Origin: Patescibacteria group bacterium | Lineage (GTDB): Bacteria > Patescibacteria > ABY1 > JAGPKW01 | Assembly: GCA_021735565.1 (NCBI GenBank) | Contig: JAIPGT010000011.1 | Coordinates: 1-14,123, forward strand | DNA length: 14,123 nucleotides | Reading direction: 5' to 3' | Shown: positions 1-6,040 of the stretch, in pieces | Numbering within the stretch: position 1 is the stretch's first letter | Layout of the letters: each line of letters opens with the position of its first letter | The notes under the pieces: model-generated | Seen by the model: the letters and a program-made list of their open reading frames with translations, nothing else | Told to the model about the DNA's origin: nothing | The model's database searches: none | Translations under genes and position numbers: made by a program

Positions 1-101
1 TCATCAAAAAATTTAGCAACAGAATATCCAGTTCTATAAGTAAAACCCACAATCAAAAAAACTTTATCTTTATATTGTTCCAAAAAAGCTTCTTTTTTCA
101 T
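1..101 (-). CDS. murD: MurD-like UDP-N-acetylmuramoylalanine--D-glutamate ligase, N-terminal fragment
   Basis: Only the first 33 codons are in the window; the gene runs off the left edge. Reading from the ATG at 101 back to 1 gives a protein starting MKKEAFLEQYKDKVFLIVG and continuing FTYRTGYSVAKFFD. A beta-strand ending in VG, followed by a G-x-x-x-R-T-G-x-S-V-A-K-F-F segment, resembles the N-terminal nucleotide-fold start of MurD, the cytoplasmic ligase that adds D-glutamate to UDP-MurNAc-L-alanine in peptidoglycan synthesis. The start is supported by an extended -10 promoter about 30 bp upstream on the same strand. Elp3 ends 80 bp upstream in the same direction. With so little sequence, another Rossmann-type protein cannot be excluded. 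Confidence 0.55.
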   Translation of the reverse strand, partial: MKKEAFLEQYKDKVFLIVGFTYRTGYSVAKFFD

Positions 102-130
102 CTTATTTAAAATAAAAATAATATATATTA

Positions 131-161
131 ATTATAACACTTATATTCTTTTCATTGTAGA
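131..161 (-). promoter_or_regulatory. Promoter for the murD-like gene
   Basis: On the minus strand a perfect TATAAT (plus 131-136) is preceded by TGT, giving an extended -10. A weak -35 candidate, TCTACA (plus 156-161), lies 19 bp further upstream. It sits between the end of elp3 and the ATG at 101, which fits a short leader of about 23 nt. There is no convincing Shine-Dalgarno sequence. Confidence 0.5.
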
Positions 162-181
162 AAATAATTTTTATATAAAAA

Positions 182-1762
182 TTATAATGCTTTTATCATA
201 TAAGTTCCGGATTTTATAAAACCAATTTTTTTATAATATTCTTTAACTCCAACACCAGAAATTACAGCAATTTTTTTTATATTATATTCTAAAGTTATTT
301 TTTCAGCTTCTTTTATTAATTTCTTTCCAAAGCCGATATGTTGAGTATTTTTATTTTCTTTTTCTAATAAATTAGTAACTAAACCATAAGTGTGTATCTC
401 TCTTATTATAGAACAATTTTTAAGTTCAGGAATAAAATTATCTTTTTTAGAAAAATAATATGAAGGTATTCTTAATCTTAAAAAAGAGTATAAAACAGTT
501 CTTTCTTTATTTTCATAACTTAAAAAATATTCAATACCAGAAGAAGCTTCATATTTATCAATAAATAATTTTATATTATTTTTATCTATATTTTCGCCTT
601 TTATTTCTCTACATCTTATACAATTACAAGAATCTCCATTTTTATTCATTTCTCTTTTTATTATTTCTCTTAAATTTGGTATTTTATTTCCATATTCAAT
701 AGATGTAGAAGGAATATCTCTAATTAATCTATTTATTCTAACCCAATAAGGAGTGATTTTTTTTATTTCTATTAAAAGTTCCATTAATTCAGAATCAGAA
801 TAGGGGATATAACTTCCATTTTTTACCCAATTATATATTTCTGCATTTTTTGTCACAACGCAAGGATATATCTTTACCATATCTGGACAAAAATTTTGAT
901 CAGTATAAATTTTTTCAAACATTTCGAAATCTCTTTTCAAAGAAGATCCAGGAAGCCCAGGCATTAAATGATAACATATTTTAAAACCAGCATCTTTTAG
1001 TAATTTTGTAGCTTCAACAACTTCTTTTACATGATGGCCTCTTTTATTTAAATCAAAAACGTCATCATATATACTTTCAACTCCAATTTCTACTCTTGTT
1101 GTTCCAAATTTTCTCATTTCAATAAGCTCTTTTTCATTTATATAATCAGGTCTAGTTTCTAAAGTTAAGCCAACACATCTATTTTTAGATGTTTCATTAT
1201 TAATTTGAGCTTCTTCTAAATTCTTTGAATCAAATCCATTTAAAGCATCAAAAACACTTTTAATAAAATATTCTTTATATTCATAATCAAAATAACTCCA
1301 AGTCCCACCCATTATAATTATCTCTATTTTAGAAGTATCATGACCTGTATTTTTTAAAGAATTTAATCTAAATTCAATTTGTTTTTTTGGGTCAAAATTA
1401 TTCTTTATAGCTCTCATAACTGCAGGCTCATTAGATAAATAACTTTTTGGCATATCTTCTTGAGTCGGACAAAAAGCACAATTTCCTGGGCATTTATAAG
1501 GTTTTGTAAGTATAGCAATAACAGCAACTCCTGAAAGAGTTCTAACTCTATGTTTTTTACATAAAAATTCAAAATTATAATTTTTCTTTATAATATTTCT
1601 AAATACTAAATCATTATATATTTTTAAAACATCAGAATTTTGAGGGGGATTTAATTTGTATCTACCAAAAATATTCTTTTTCATATCAACAAAATCAGAA
1701 ATATTATTTATATTTTGATTATAAAGTTCTATAACTAATTTTTCTTGTTCCTTTATTGTCAT
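182..1762 (-). CDS. elp3: Elp3: radical SAM / GNAT tRNA U34 carboxymethyltransferase
   Basis: 526 aa, full length for a stand-alone Elp3. Residues 74-100 carry the Elp3 signature: RTLSGVAVIA, then a CPGNCAFCP cluster motif with C91, C95 and C98, which should bind the [4Fe-4S] cluster of a radical SAM enzyme. A Cys triad C379/C381/C384 (SCNCIRC) matches the conserved Elp3 zinc site. The C-terminus (about 470-526) is a GNAT acetyltransferase domain with the acetyl-CoA loop QHIGFGK (474-480) and the family ending ISGVGVKEYYKKIGF. Elp3 uses SAM and acetyl-CoA to place a carboxymethyl group on C5 of wobble uridine in tRNA. Eukaryotes need the Elongator complex; archaeal and bacterial Elp3 act alone. 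The gene is divergent from a 66-aa protein and a Trm9-like methyltransferase. The predicted transcription start falls on the ATG itself, so the mRNA may be leaderless. Confidence 0.95.
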   Translation of the reverse strand: MTIKEQEKLVIELYNQNINNISDFVDMKKNIFGRYKLNPPQNSDVLKIYNDLVFRNIIKKNYNFEFLCKKHRVRTLSGVAVIAILTKPYKCPGNCAFCPTQEDMPKSYLSNEPAVMRAIKNNFDPKKQIEFRLNSLKNTGHDTSKIEIIIMGGTWSYFDYEYKEYFIKSVFDALNGFDSKNLEEAQINNETSKNRCVGLTLETRPDYINEKELIEMRKFGTTRVEIGVESIYDDVFDLNKRGHHVKEVVEATKLLKDAGFKICYHLMPGLPGSSLKRDFEMFEKIYTDQNFCPDMVKIYPCVVTKNAEIYNWVKNGSYIPYSDSELMELLIEIKKITPYWVRINRLIRDIPSTSIEYGNKIPNLREIIKREMNKNGDSCNCIRCREIKGENIDKNNIKLFIDKYEASSGIEYFLSYENKERTVLYSFLRLRIPSYYFSKKDNFIPELKNCSIIREIHTYGLVTNLLEKENKNTQHIGFGKKLIKEAEKITLEYNIKKIAVISGVGVKEYYKKIGFIKSGTYMIKAL

Positions 1763-1797
1763 AATGATATAATAAAGTAATAAGGTTTAAAAATCAA
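1745..1797. promoter_or_regulatory. Overlapping divergent promoters sharing one -10 region
   Basis: Plus strand: TTGTTC (1745-1750), 17 bp, TATAAT (1768-1773), predicted start near 1780, driving the 66-aa gene and the methyltransferase. Minus strand: TTGATT (1797-1792), 17 bp, TATTAT (1774-1769), predicted start near 1762, driving elp3. The two -10 elements occupy almost the same bases (TATAATA read on one strand, TATTATA on the other), and the predicted starts are 18 bp apart. The plus-strand -35 lies inside the first codons of elp3. The match to spacing rules is seen directly; activity is inferred. Confidence 0.6.
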
Positions 1798-1819
1798 ATT
1801 TATTTTTAAATTAAATTTT

Positions 1820-2020
1820 ATGTCAATATTTGATTGGGGTAATAAAAAAATTCAAAAAATGAATTTTTTAAGTATGGGAATTTTCAAAATTTGTTTAATT
1901 TCCTTTTCTTTTATGATAGCAATATTAGTTCCACAAGTATTATTATTAGAATGGTATTGGTATGGGATTATATTTTTAGTTTCTTATATTTATATATTAG
2001 TAGTTTTATTTAAGAAGTAA
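1820..2020 (+). CDS. Small two-helix membrane protein, unknown function
   Basis: 66 aa. A charged amphipathic N-terminus (MSIFDWGNKKIQKM) is followed by two hydrophobic stretches, about residues 20-42 and 47-63, separated by the aromatic turn EWYWYG, and it ends in a basic FKK tail. This pattern suggests a two-pass inner-membrane protein. I do not recognise a named family. It is the first gene of a plus-strand unit and ends 8 bp before the Trm9-like methyltransferase, so the two are probably co-transcribed. It starts about 40 nt downstream of the predicted promoter. There is no visible Shine-Dalgarno sequence, as for its neighbours. Codon use (ATA, TTA, AAA rich) matches the core genes, which argues that it is real and resident. 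Confidence 0.75.
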   Translation: MSIFDWGNKKIQKMNFLSMGIFKICLISFSFMIAILVPQVLLLEWYWYGIIFLVSYIYILVVLFKK

Positions 2021-2028
2021 TGTAAAAG

Positions 2029-2763
2029 ATGGAAAAATATAATAATATAATAAATAAAACTTCCAAAGATTACGATAAAATATCAAAACATTTTAATCAA
2101 ACTAGAAAAAAGAAAAATTGGTTATATTTCAAAGTTTTTAATGTATACATAAAAGAAATATATTCAAAAAATAATCATAAATTAAAAATTTTAGATGCGG
2201 GTTGTGGTAATGGAAGACTTATAGAATATTTAAATACTCTAGGAATAGAATATGATTATTTAGGTATAGATAACTCAAAACATCAAATAGAAGTAGCAAG
2301 AGAAAATTATAAAAATAAACCAAATATAAAATTTGAATTTGGTAATATTTTAGATATAAAAAATAAAAAAGAAGAATTTGATCTTATATTTTGCATAGCG
2401 GTTTTTCATCATATGCCTTCACAAGAAACCAGAGAAAAAGTAGTAAATGAATTTTATAGAGTTTTAAAAATGGATGGATATTTATTTATGACAAATTGGA
2501 ATTTATTTCAAAAAAAATATCTAAAATATATCTTTACTAAAGATTCTAGGAAAAATATTCCAAGAGACACTTTTATTCCTTATAAAAATAATTTTGGGGA
2601 AGTATTATCAGAAAGATATTATTATGCATTTTTTAAATCAGAAATAAAAAGATTTTTTAGAAAAAAGTTTAATATAATAAAAAATTACAATTCAAACAAA
2701 TGTAAAAAAAGTTTATTACTTTTTAGTAAAAATATAATAACTATAATGAGAAAAATTAATTAA
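2029..2763 (+). CDS. Trm9/ALKBH8-like tRNA (cm5U34) SAM methyltransferase
   Basis: 244 aa class I SAM methyltransferase. Visible motifs: YDKISKHFNQTR (15-26), close to the N-terminal Y-x-x-I-A-x-H-F-x-x-T-R of Trm9; motif I ILDAGCGNGR (54-63); acidic D81 ending strand 2 (LGIDNS); FCIAVFHHMPSQETRE (121-136), which closely follows the Trm9 pattern S-I-A-V-x-H-H; and RVLKMDGYLF (144-153). The C-terminal third has ERYYYAFFKSEIKRFF (195-210), like the R-Y-Y-H-x-F/Y-x-x-G-E-L segment of Trm9/ALKBH8 enzymes. Those enzymes methylate cm5U34 of tRNA to mcm5U34, downstream of Elp3, which is encoded next door on the other strand. Its 3' end overlaps the convergent trpS by 8 bp. Methyltransferase identity is near certain; the tRNA substrate is inferred. 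Eukaryotic Trm9 needs Trm112; no such partner is in the window. Confidence 0.75.
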   Translation: MEKYNNIINKTSKDYDKISKHFNQTRKKKNWLYFKVFNVYIKEIYSKNNHKLKILDAGCGNGRLIEYLNTLGIEYDYLGIDNSKHQIEVARENYKNKPNIKFEFGNILDIKNKKEEFDLIFCIAVFHHMPSQETREKVVNEFYRVLKMDGYLFMTNWNLFQKKYLKYIFTKDSRKNIPRDTFIPYKNNFGEVLSERYYYAFFKSEIKRFFRKKFNIIKNYNSNKCKKSLLLFSKNIITIMRKIN

Positions 2764-3745
2764 TACCTAACCCTAATTTATTTTTTATTGTAATAATTTT
2801 TTTATTTGCAATATTTCTAGCTCTAATAGATCCATCTTCTAATATTTTTTCAAGATTACTTTTATCTTTTAATATAGAATAAACATTCTCTCTTATTGGT
2901 GAAATTTCTGAAATTAATAAATCTATTAATTCTTTTTTAAAATAACCATAATTTTTACCAACAAAATTAGACTCTATTTCATTTTCTGTCATATCAGATA
3001 ATAATCTATAAATATTTAATAAATTATAAATACCTTTTCTTTTTTTATCGAATTTAATTTCTGAAGTATTGTCTGTTACAGCTTTTTTAATTTTACTAAC
3101 AATTTCATCATTAGAATCCATAAGATCAATTCTATTATATTTGCTTTTTGCACTTTTACTCATTTTATTTTCAGGATTATCAAGGCCCATAATTTTTGCA
3201 TCTTTTTGTATTAATGGCTCTGGAATAGTAAAAGTTTCTCCAAATTTTTTATTAAATCTTTCTGCTAAATCTCTAGCAAGTTCGATATGTTGTTTTTGAT
3301 CATATCCAACAGGAACAAAATTTGTATCATAAAGTAAAATATCAGAAGCCATTAAAACTGGGTAATTAAAAAGACCTGCAGAAGACTGATCTTTTCCTAA
3401 TCTTTTTGATTTATCTTTAAATTGAGTCATTCTAGATAATTCTCCAAAATAAGACATACAATTTAAAATCCAAAATAGTTCTAAATGTTCTTTTACTTCA
3501 GATTGAACAAATATAATATTCTTTTTTGGATCTATGCCTGATGCTATATATATAGCAGCTATTTCTAATATTTTATTTTTTAAATCAACAGGGGATTGTT
3601 CAACTGTTATTGAATGTAAATCAACTATAGAAAAAATACAATCATAATTATCTTGTATTTTTTTCCAATTAAAAATTGATCCAAAATAATTTCCTATATG
3701 CAAATTTCCGCTTGGCTGTATTCCTGAAAAAGCTATTTGTTTCAT
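2756..3745 (-). CDS. trpS: Tryptophan--tRNA ligase
   Basis: 329 aa, normal length for bacterial TrpRS, a class I cytoplasmic aminoacyl-tRNA synthetase that charges tRNA-Trp. The HIGH-type motif is PSGNLHIGNYFG (11-22) and the second signature is NKMSKSAKS (193-201). GYDQKQHIELARDLAERFN (147-165) is the conserved TrpRS core segment that contacts the active site. The ATG at 3745 is 9 bp downstream of the UMP kinase stop, so both genes probably form one minus-strand operon. Its last codons overlap, tail to tail, those of the Trm9-like gene (2756-2763). No Shine-Dalgarno sequence precedes the start. Confidence 0.97.
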   Translation of the reverse strand: MKQIAFSGIQPSGNLHIGNYFGSIFNWKKIQDNYDCIFSIVDLHSITVEQSPVDLKNKILEIAAIYIASGIDPKKNIIFVQSEVKEHLELFWILNCMSYFGELSRMTQFKDKSKRLGKDQSSAGLFNYPVLMASDILLYDTNFVPVGYDQKQHIELARDLAERFNKKFGETFTIPEPLIQKDAKIMGLDNPENKMSKSAKSKYNRIDLMDSNDEIVSKIKKAVTDNTSEIKFDKKRKGIYNLLNIYRLLSDMTENEIESNFVGKNYGYFKKELIDLLISEISPIRENVYSILKDKSNLEKILEDGSIRARNIANKKIITIKNKLGLGIN

Positions 3746-3754
3746 AAATTTTAG

Positions 3755-4447
3755 TTAATTACTTATTATTGTTCCTTCAAAATTTTTATTTGATAAAAAA
3801 TTCTCTAAATTTTCTACATTTCTTCCATTTAAAATAGCAACTTTTATATTATGTTCTTGTGCTTTTTTTGAAGCGATTGGGTCAAATGGGGAAGAAAAAC
3901 CAGCAGACCATTCTTCTGGGATAATTTTTCTATAATTTTCCCAAGTTATATTTCTTAATTTTTTAGCATCATCATACTCTCTAGGATCTTTATCATAAAC
4001 ATAGCTAATATTAGATAAATTTATTATATTAGAAGAACCATAATTTTCTGCAATTATAATTGCATCTAAATCGGAACTAGCTCCAGGTTTCCATCCAGAA
4101 GCTACTATTATAGGTTTATCAGTTTCTATCTTTATATTTGGATTTTCTAATATTTCCTCATAAGCATATTTTCCAAATATGGTTTTTATTAAAATAGCGT
4201 TTAATTTTGTAGCATAAATACCAATGATGTCTAAATCATATTCTGTTATATCTTTAGAAACTTTTGATACGGCTGTATTATATTTTCTAGCTATTTTACC
4301 TCCACCAGTTACTATAATAAATTTATAACCTAAATTAACTTTTTCTATTATAAAATCTTTAAATTTTGTAAGAAAAATATAATCTATTTCTTCAGGTATA
4401 ATAATAGATCCTCCGAGAGATATAATTATTAATTTTTCATTAAACAT
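3755..4447 (-). CDS. pyrH: UMP kinase, archaeal type (amino acid kinase fold)
   Basis: 230 aa from the chosen start. Phosphorylates UMP to UDP in pyrimidine nucleotide synthesis. Motifs of the amino acid kinase superfamily: LIIISLGGSIIIPEEID (6-22) for phosphate binding, IIVTGGGKIARKY (44-56), GWKPGASSDLDAIIIAENYG (118-137), ISYVYDKDP (147-155) and the C-terminal ILNGRN (205-210). The G-G-G-K-x-A-R segment and the absence of the bacterial-PyrH N-terminal pattern point to the archaeal-type enzyme rather than classic bacterial PyrH. An in-frame ATG exists at 4498, but it lies upstream of a perfect extended -10 (4478-4486), so the ATG at 4447 is preferred; the longer form would also add a hydrophobic tail unknown to the family. 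First gene of an operon with trpS. Confidence 0.85.
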   Translation of the reverse strand: MFNEKLIIISLGGSIIIPEEIDYIFLTKFKDFIIEKVNLGYKFIIVTGGGKIARKYNTAVSKVSKDITEYDLDIIGIYATKLNAILIKTIFGKYAYEEILENPNIKIETDKPIIVASGWKPGASSDLDAIIIAENYGSSNIINLSNISYVYDKDPREYDDAKKLRNITWENYRKIIPEEWSAGFSSPFDPIASKKAQEHNIKVAILNGRNVENLENFLSNKNFEGTIISN

Positions 4448-4477
4448 AGTAAAGAAAAAGTTAAAAATCTTAATTAA

Positions 4478-4486
4478 ATTATACCA
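4478..4486 (-). promoter_or_regulatory. Extended -10 promoter for the UMP kinase-trpS operon
   Basis: On the minus strand TGGTATAAT (plus 4486-4478) is a perfect extended -10. No good -35 hexamer lies at 16-18 bp, as is common for extended -10 promoters. The predicted transcription start near 4471 leaves a leader of about 24 nt before the ATG at 4447. This decides the start of the UMP kinase gene. Confidence 0.55.
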
Positions 4487-4523
4487 CAGTTTTAGCACTA
4501 ATTACTAACAAAAAATCTAATAT

Positions 4524-4552
4524 TTGACTAAAAAGATCTTAAATAGTATAAT
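4524..4552 (+). promoter_or_regulatory. Promoter of tRNA-Ser
   Basis: TTGACT (4524-4529), a 17-bp spacer and TATAAT (4547-4552): the best sigma-70-type promoter in the window. The predicted start near 4559 is about 7 nt before the mature tRNA 5' end at 4566. Confidence 0.8.
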
Positions 4553-4565
4553 TTTTCATATATTC

Positions 4566-4653
4566 GGAGGGTTGACAGAGTGGTCTAATGTGACGGTCTT
4601 GAAAACCGTTGTCCTTCACCGGACCAAGGGTTCGAATCCCTTACCCTCCTCCA
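4566..4653 (+). tRNA. tRNA-Ser(UGA)
   Basis: The acceptor stem GGAGGGT (4566-4572) pairs perfectly with ACCCTCC (4643-4649). The anticodon stem ACGGT/ACCGT (4593-4597/4605-4609) encloses loop CTTGAAA with anticodon TGA at 4600-4602, which reads UCA and other UCN serine codons. A long variable arm, GTCC/GGAC with loop TTCACC, is typical of serine tRNA. The T arm is AAGGG-TTCGAAT-CCCTT. CCA is encoded (4651-4653). The discriminator base (4650) is T; bacterial serine tRNAs usually have G there. The wobble base is U34, the position modified by Elp3-type enzymes. An accessory island follows directly downstream, and tRNA-Ser genes are common insertion points. Confidence 0.97.
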
Positions 4654-4656
4654 TTT

Positions 4657-4695
4657 AAAAAACTGAACTTAAAAATTCGGTTTTTTATTTTTTTT
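4657..4695 (+). terminator. Rho-independent terminator of tRNA-Ser
   Basis: The stem AAAAAACTGAA (4657-4667) pairs with TTCGGTTTTTT (4676-4686) with a single G-T wobble around an 8-nt loop. A long T tract, interrupted by one A, runs through 4695. It begins three bases after the encoded CCA. Confidence 0.8.
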
Positions 4696-4756
4696 ACAAA
4701 ATATTCAGAAAAAAATCTTTTGGATTTTTTAGGATTCGAAACCCATTATTTTATTT

Positions 4757-4878
4757 GTAGTGACCAACGATCGTTGGTCACTACGGGCCATAAACATTAT
4801 TCACCCGTATATTTGGCCATAAAACAATCATTGGCCATAAAAATTATTAACCATTTTTATTTAATTTTTTTGCAAAAA
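4757..4878. repeat. Palindrome-headed repeat, copy A (long form)
   Basis: Begins with a perfect 28-bp palindrome (4757-4784; half-site GTAGTGACCAACGA) and continues GGGCCATAAA. It then contains three copies of GGCCATAAA (4786, 4815, 4833) and ends in ATTATTAACCATTTTT plus T-rich sequence. Copy B at 6981-7058 has the same palindrome and the same ending but only one GGCCATAAA, as if the stretch between the first and third units had been lost, or gained here. Same orientation as copy B. The two copies bracket about 2.2 kb with the S51 peptidase and methyltransferase genes. No transposase is visible; the palindrome begins with GTAG, a foot motif known from REP elements, but here it is part of the stem. 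Confidence 0.85.
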
Positions 4879-4942
4879 TTATTAAAAAACATTAAAATTA
4901 AATTAGTTTTATATAATAAAATATACTATAATTTTAAAGACT

Positions 4943-4964
4943 AATATATTATTAATAATATATT
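4943..4964. repeat. AT-only perfect 22-bp palindrome
   Basis: Half-site AATATATTATT followed directly by its reverse complement. It lies in the 458-bp gene-free stretch 4654-5111, between repeat A and the first structured repeat. It could be an operator or only low-complexity sequence; all bases are A or T. A TATAAT at 4927-4932 nearby has no good -35. The rest of this stretch (4879-5034) is AT-rich and shows nothing else I can support. Confidence 0.4.
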
Positions 4965-5034
4965 TATCAAAAGTCGGACGCAAAAAAATTTAAAAATTTA
5001 AAAAATTGTACAATGTAAAACTCTAAAATTTTAC

Positions 5035-5085
5035 GGGGAATATAAGGTGTTTTCTCCGCTCTGCTACGAAAACAATTTATTTATA
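5035..5085 (+). repeat. Possible degenerate attC-like site upstream of the peptidase gene
   Basis: GGGGAATATAA (5035-5045) repeats the left edge of the complete site at 6781-6790. TATAA (5041-5045) and GTTTTC (5049-5054) can pair with GAAAAC (5068-5073) and TTATA (5081-5085), giving the same outer-stem / inner-stem order as the two longer sites, but in only 45 bp. It lacks the conserved CACCCAAATTTTT core. It may be a worn or short version marking the left edge of the peptidase cassette. Weak evidence. Confidence 0.35.
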
Positions 5086-5111
5086 AATTTTAATTCTTTA
5101 CTCTTATTATT

Positions 5112-5777
5112 ATGAAACTACTACTAACATCAAGCGGACTAACAAACAATTCAATTGCCAATGCTTTGTTTGAATTAACTGGAAAAAAACCAGAAGAAAC
5201 TACTATTGTTTTCATTCCAACTGCAAGCAATGTTGAATCAGGTGATAAAGATTGGCTTATTACAGATTTGATCAATTTAAAAAAACAAAACTTCAAATCA
5301 ATTGAAATTACCGATATTTCAGCAGTTGATGAAAAAATATGGAAGCCAAGTTTAGAAAGAGCAGATGTTTTGTTTTTTGAGGGTGGAAATACTTACCATC
5401 TAATGAGGTGGTTAAATAAATCAGGTTTATCTGAAATGTTGTCTGATTTATTGAAAGATAAAGTTTATGTTGGTGTTTCTGCTGGGAGTATGGTTGCTAA
5501 TCCTAATTTAGCATTAAAATTATCTCAAGTAATTTATGAAGAAGATATGTTTGAAACCAAAGAATTGAAAGGTTTAAATTTTGTAGATTTTTATTTCCTA
5601 CCTCATTTAAACTCAGAATGGTTTAAAAAAATGAGAAAAGAAAATATAGAAAAAGTTGGACAGGAAATAAACAGACCAATTTATGCTCTTGATGATAATT
5701 CTGCGTTAAAGATTATTGATGACAAAATTGAAGTAATAAGTGAAGGAGAATGGTTTGTTATTAACGAGAAAGAATAA
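5112..5777 (+). CDS. Peptidase S51 (dipeptidase E-like) family protein
   Basis: 221 aa, normal length for the PepE group of family S51, cytoplasmic serine peptidases with a class I glutamine amidotransferase-like fold; PepE cleaves N-terminal Asp dipeptides. FFEGGNTYHL (88-97) is the conserved oxyanion-region segment, GVSAGSMVAN (121-130) is the nucleophile elbow with Ser123 as likely nucleophile, and FLPHLN (162-167) gives a likely catalytic His165. Exact substrate cannot be told. Codon use differs from the core genes: isoleucine is mostly ATT, not ATA, and leucine codons are mixed, suggesting acquisition by transfer. It is the only ORF between attC-like repeats, on the same strand as the next unit. 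The leader ends ACTCTT...ATTATTATG, the same ending as the 6101 gene. Confidence 0.88.
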   Translation: MKLLLTSSGLTNNSIANALFELTGKKPEETTIVFIPTASNVESGDKDWLITDLINLKKQNFKSIEITDISAVDEKIWKPSLERADVLFFEGGNTYHLMRWLNKSGLSEMLSDLLKDKVYVGVSAGSMVANPNLALKLSQVIYEEDMFETKELKGLNFVDFYFLPHLNSEWFKKMRKENIEKVGQEINRPIYALDDNSALKIIDDKIEVISEGEWFVINEKE

Positions 5778-5942
5778 GGAGTTTTTAAAAATAAAATTCA
5801 CCACCAATCTCTCTTTTGTTTTTTAAAACGGAAAAAATCAAATTTATAAGAATTGAGGAAAGCCTATCATGAAAGTTAAGAACGAAAAATATTTTTTGAA
5901 CTCAAGCCACGCTGTGCCCTCCTCCTTTCAGTCGTCGGGGCG

Positions 5943-6040
5943 TATAACAGCGGATATGAGGTTCGCCCCTCGGCTCGGGCTTCACCCAAATTTTTCTCCC
6001 ACTACGTTCCAGAAAAACTTCGTATATCCCTGATGTTATA
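5943..6040 (+). repeat. attC-like structured repeat, site 2
   Basis: Outer arms TATAACA (5943-5949) and TGTTATA (6034-6040) pair. Inner arms GGATAT (5952-5957) and ATATCC (6024-6029) pair, with unequal spacers (2 nt left, 4 nt right). The stem continues with GAGGTT (5958-5963) against AACTTC (6016-6021). At the tip are a GCCC/GGGC hairpin (5965-5980), the motif CACCCAAATTTTT (5983-5995) and a TTTTTCT/AGAAAAA hairpin (5991-6017). Site 3 has the same order with different stem sequences. The 98-bp imperfect palindrome with R''-L''-L'-R' order is the layout of integron attC sites, although GTTATAT departs from the GTTRRRY consensus at one base. It fills most of the 323-bp gap after the peptidase gene; no other gene is seen there. 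Confidence 0.7.

Noticed and set aside
3069..3299. 76-aa plus-strand frame
   Set aside because: Lies wholly antisense within trpS, with no start context or family resemblance.
4731..4744. AGGATTCGAAACCC resembles the reverse complement of the tRNA T arm just upstream
   Set aside because: One inserted base and a short match centred on the palindrome TTCGAA; orientation is inverted, not the direct repeat expected for an integration scar.
4609..4944. 111-aa open frame on the plus strand beginning MSFTGPRVRIPYPPP
   Set aside because: It starts inside the tRNA-Ser gene and runs through its terminator and repeat A; the N-terminus is the usual translation artefact of a serine tRNA T arm.
5090..5296. 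68-aa minus-strand frame
   Set aside because: Shadow of the S51 peptidase gene on the opposite strand.
5869..6033. Small plus-strand frame (about 54 codons) with a GAGG sequence 10 nt before its ATG
   Set aside because: It runs through attC-like site 2 and its translation is only the repeat's reading frame; no family resemblance.
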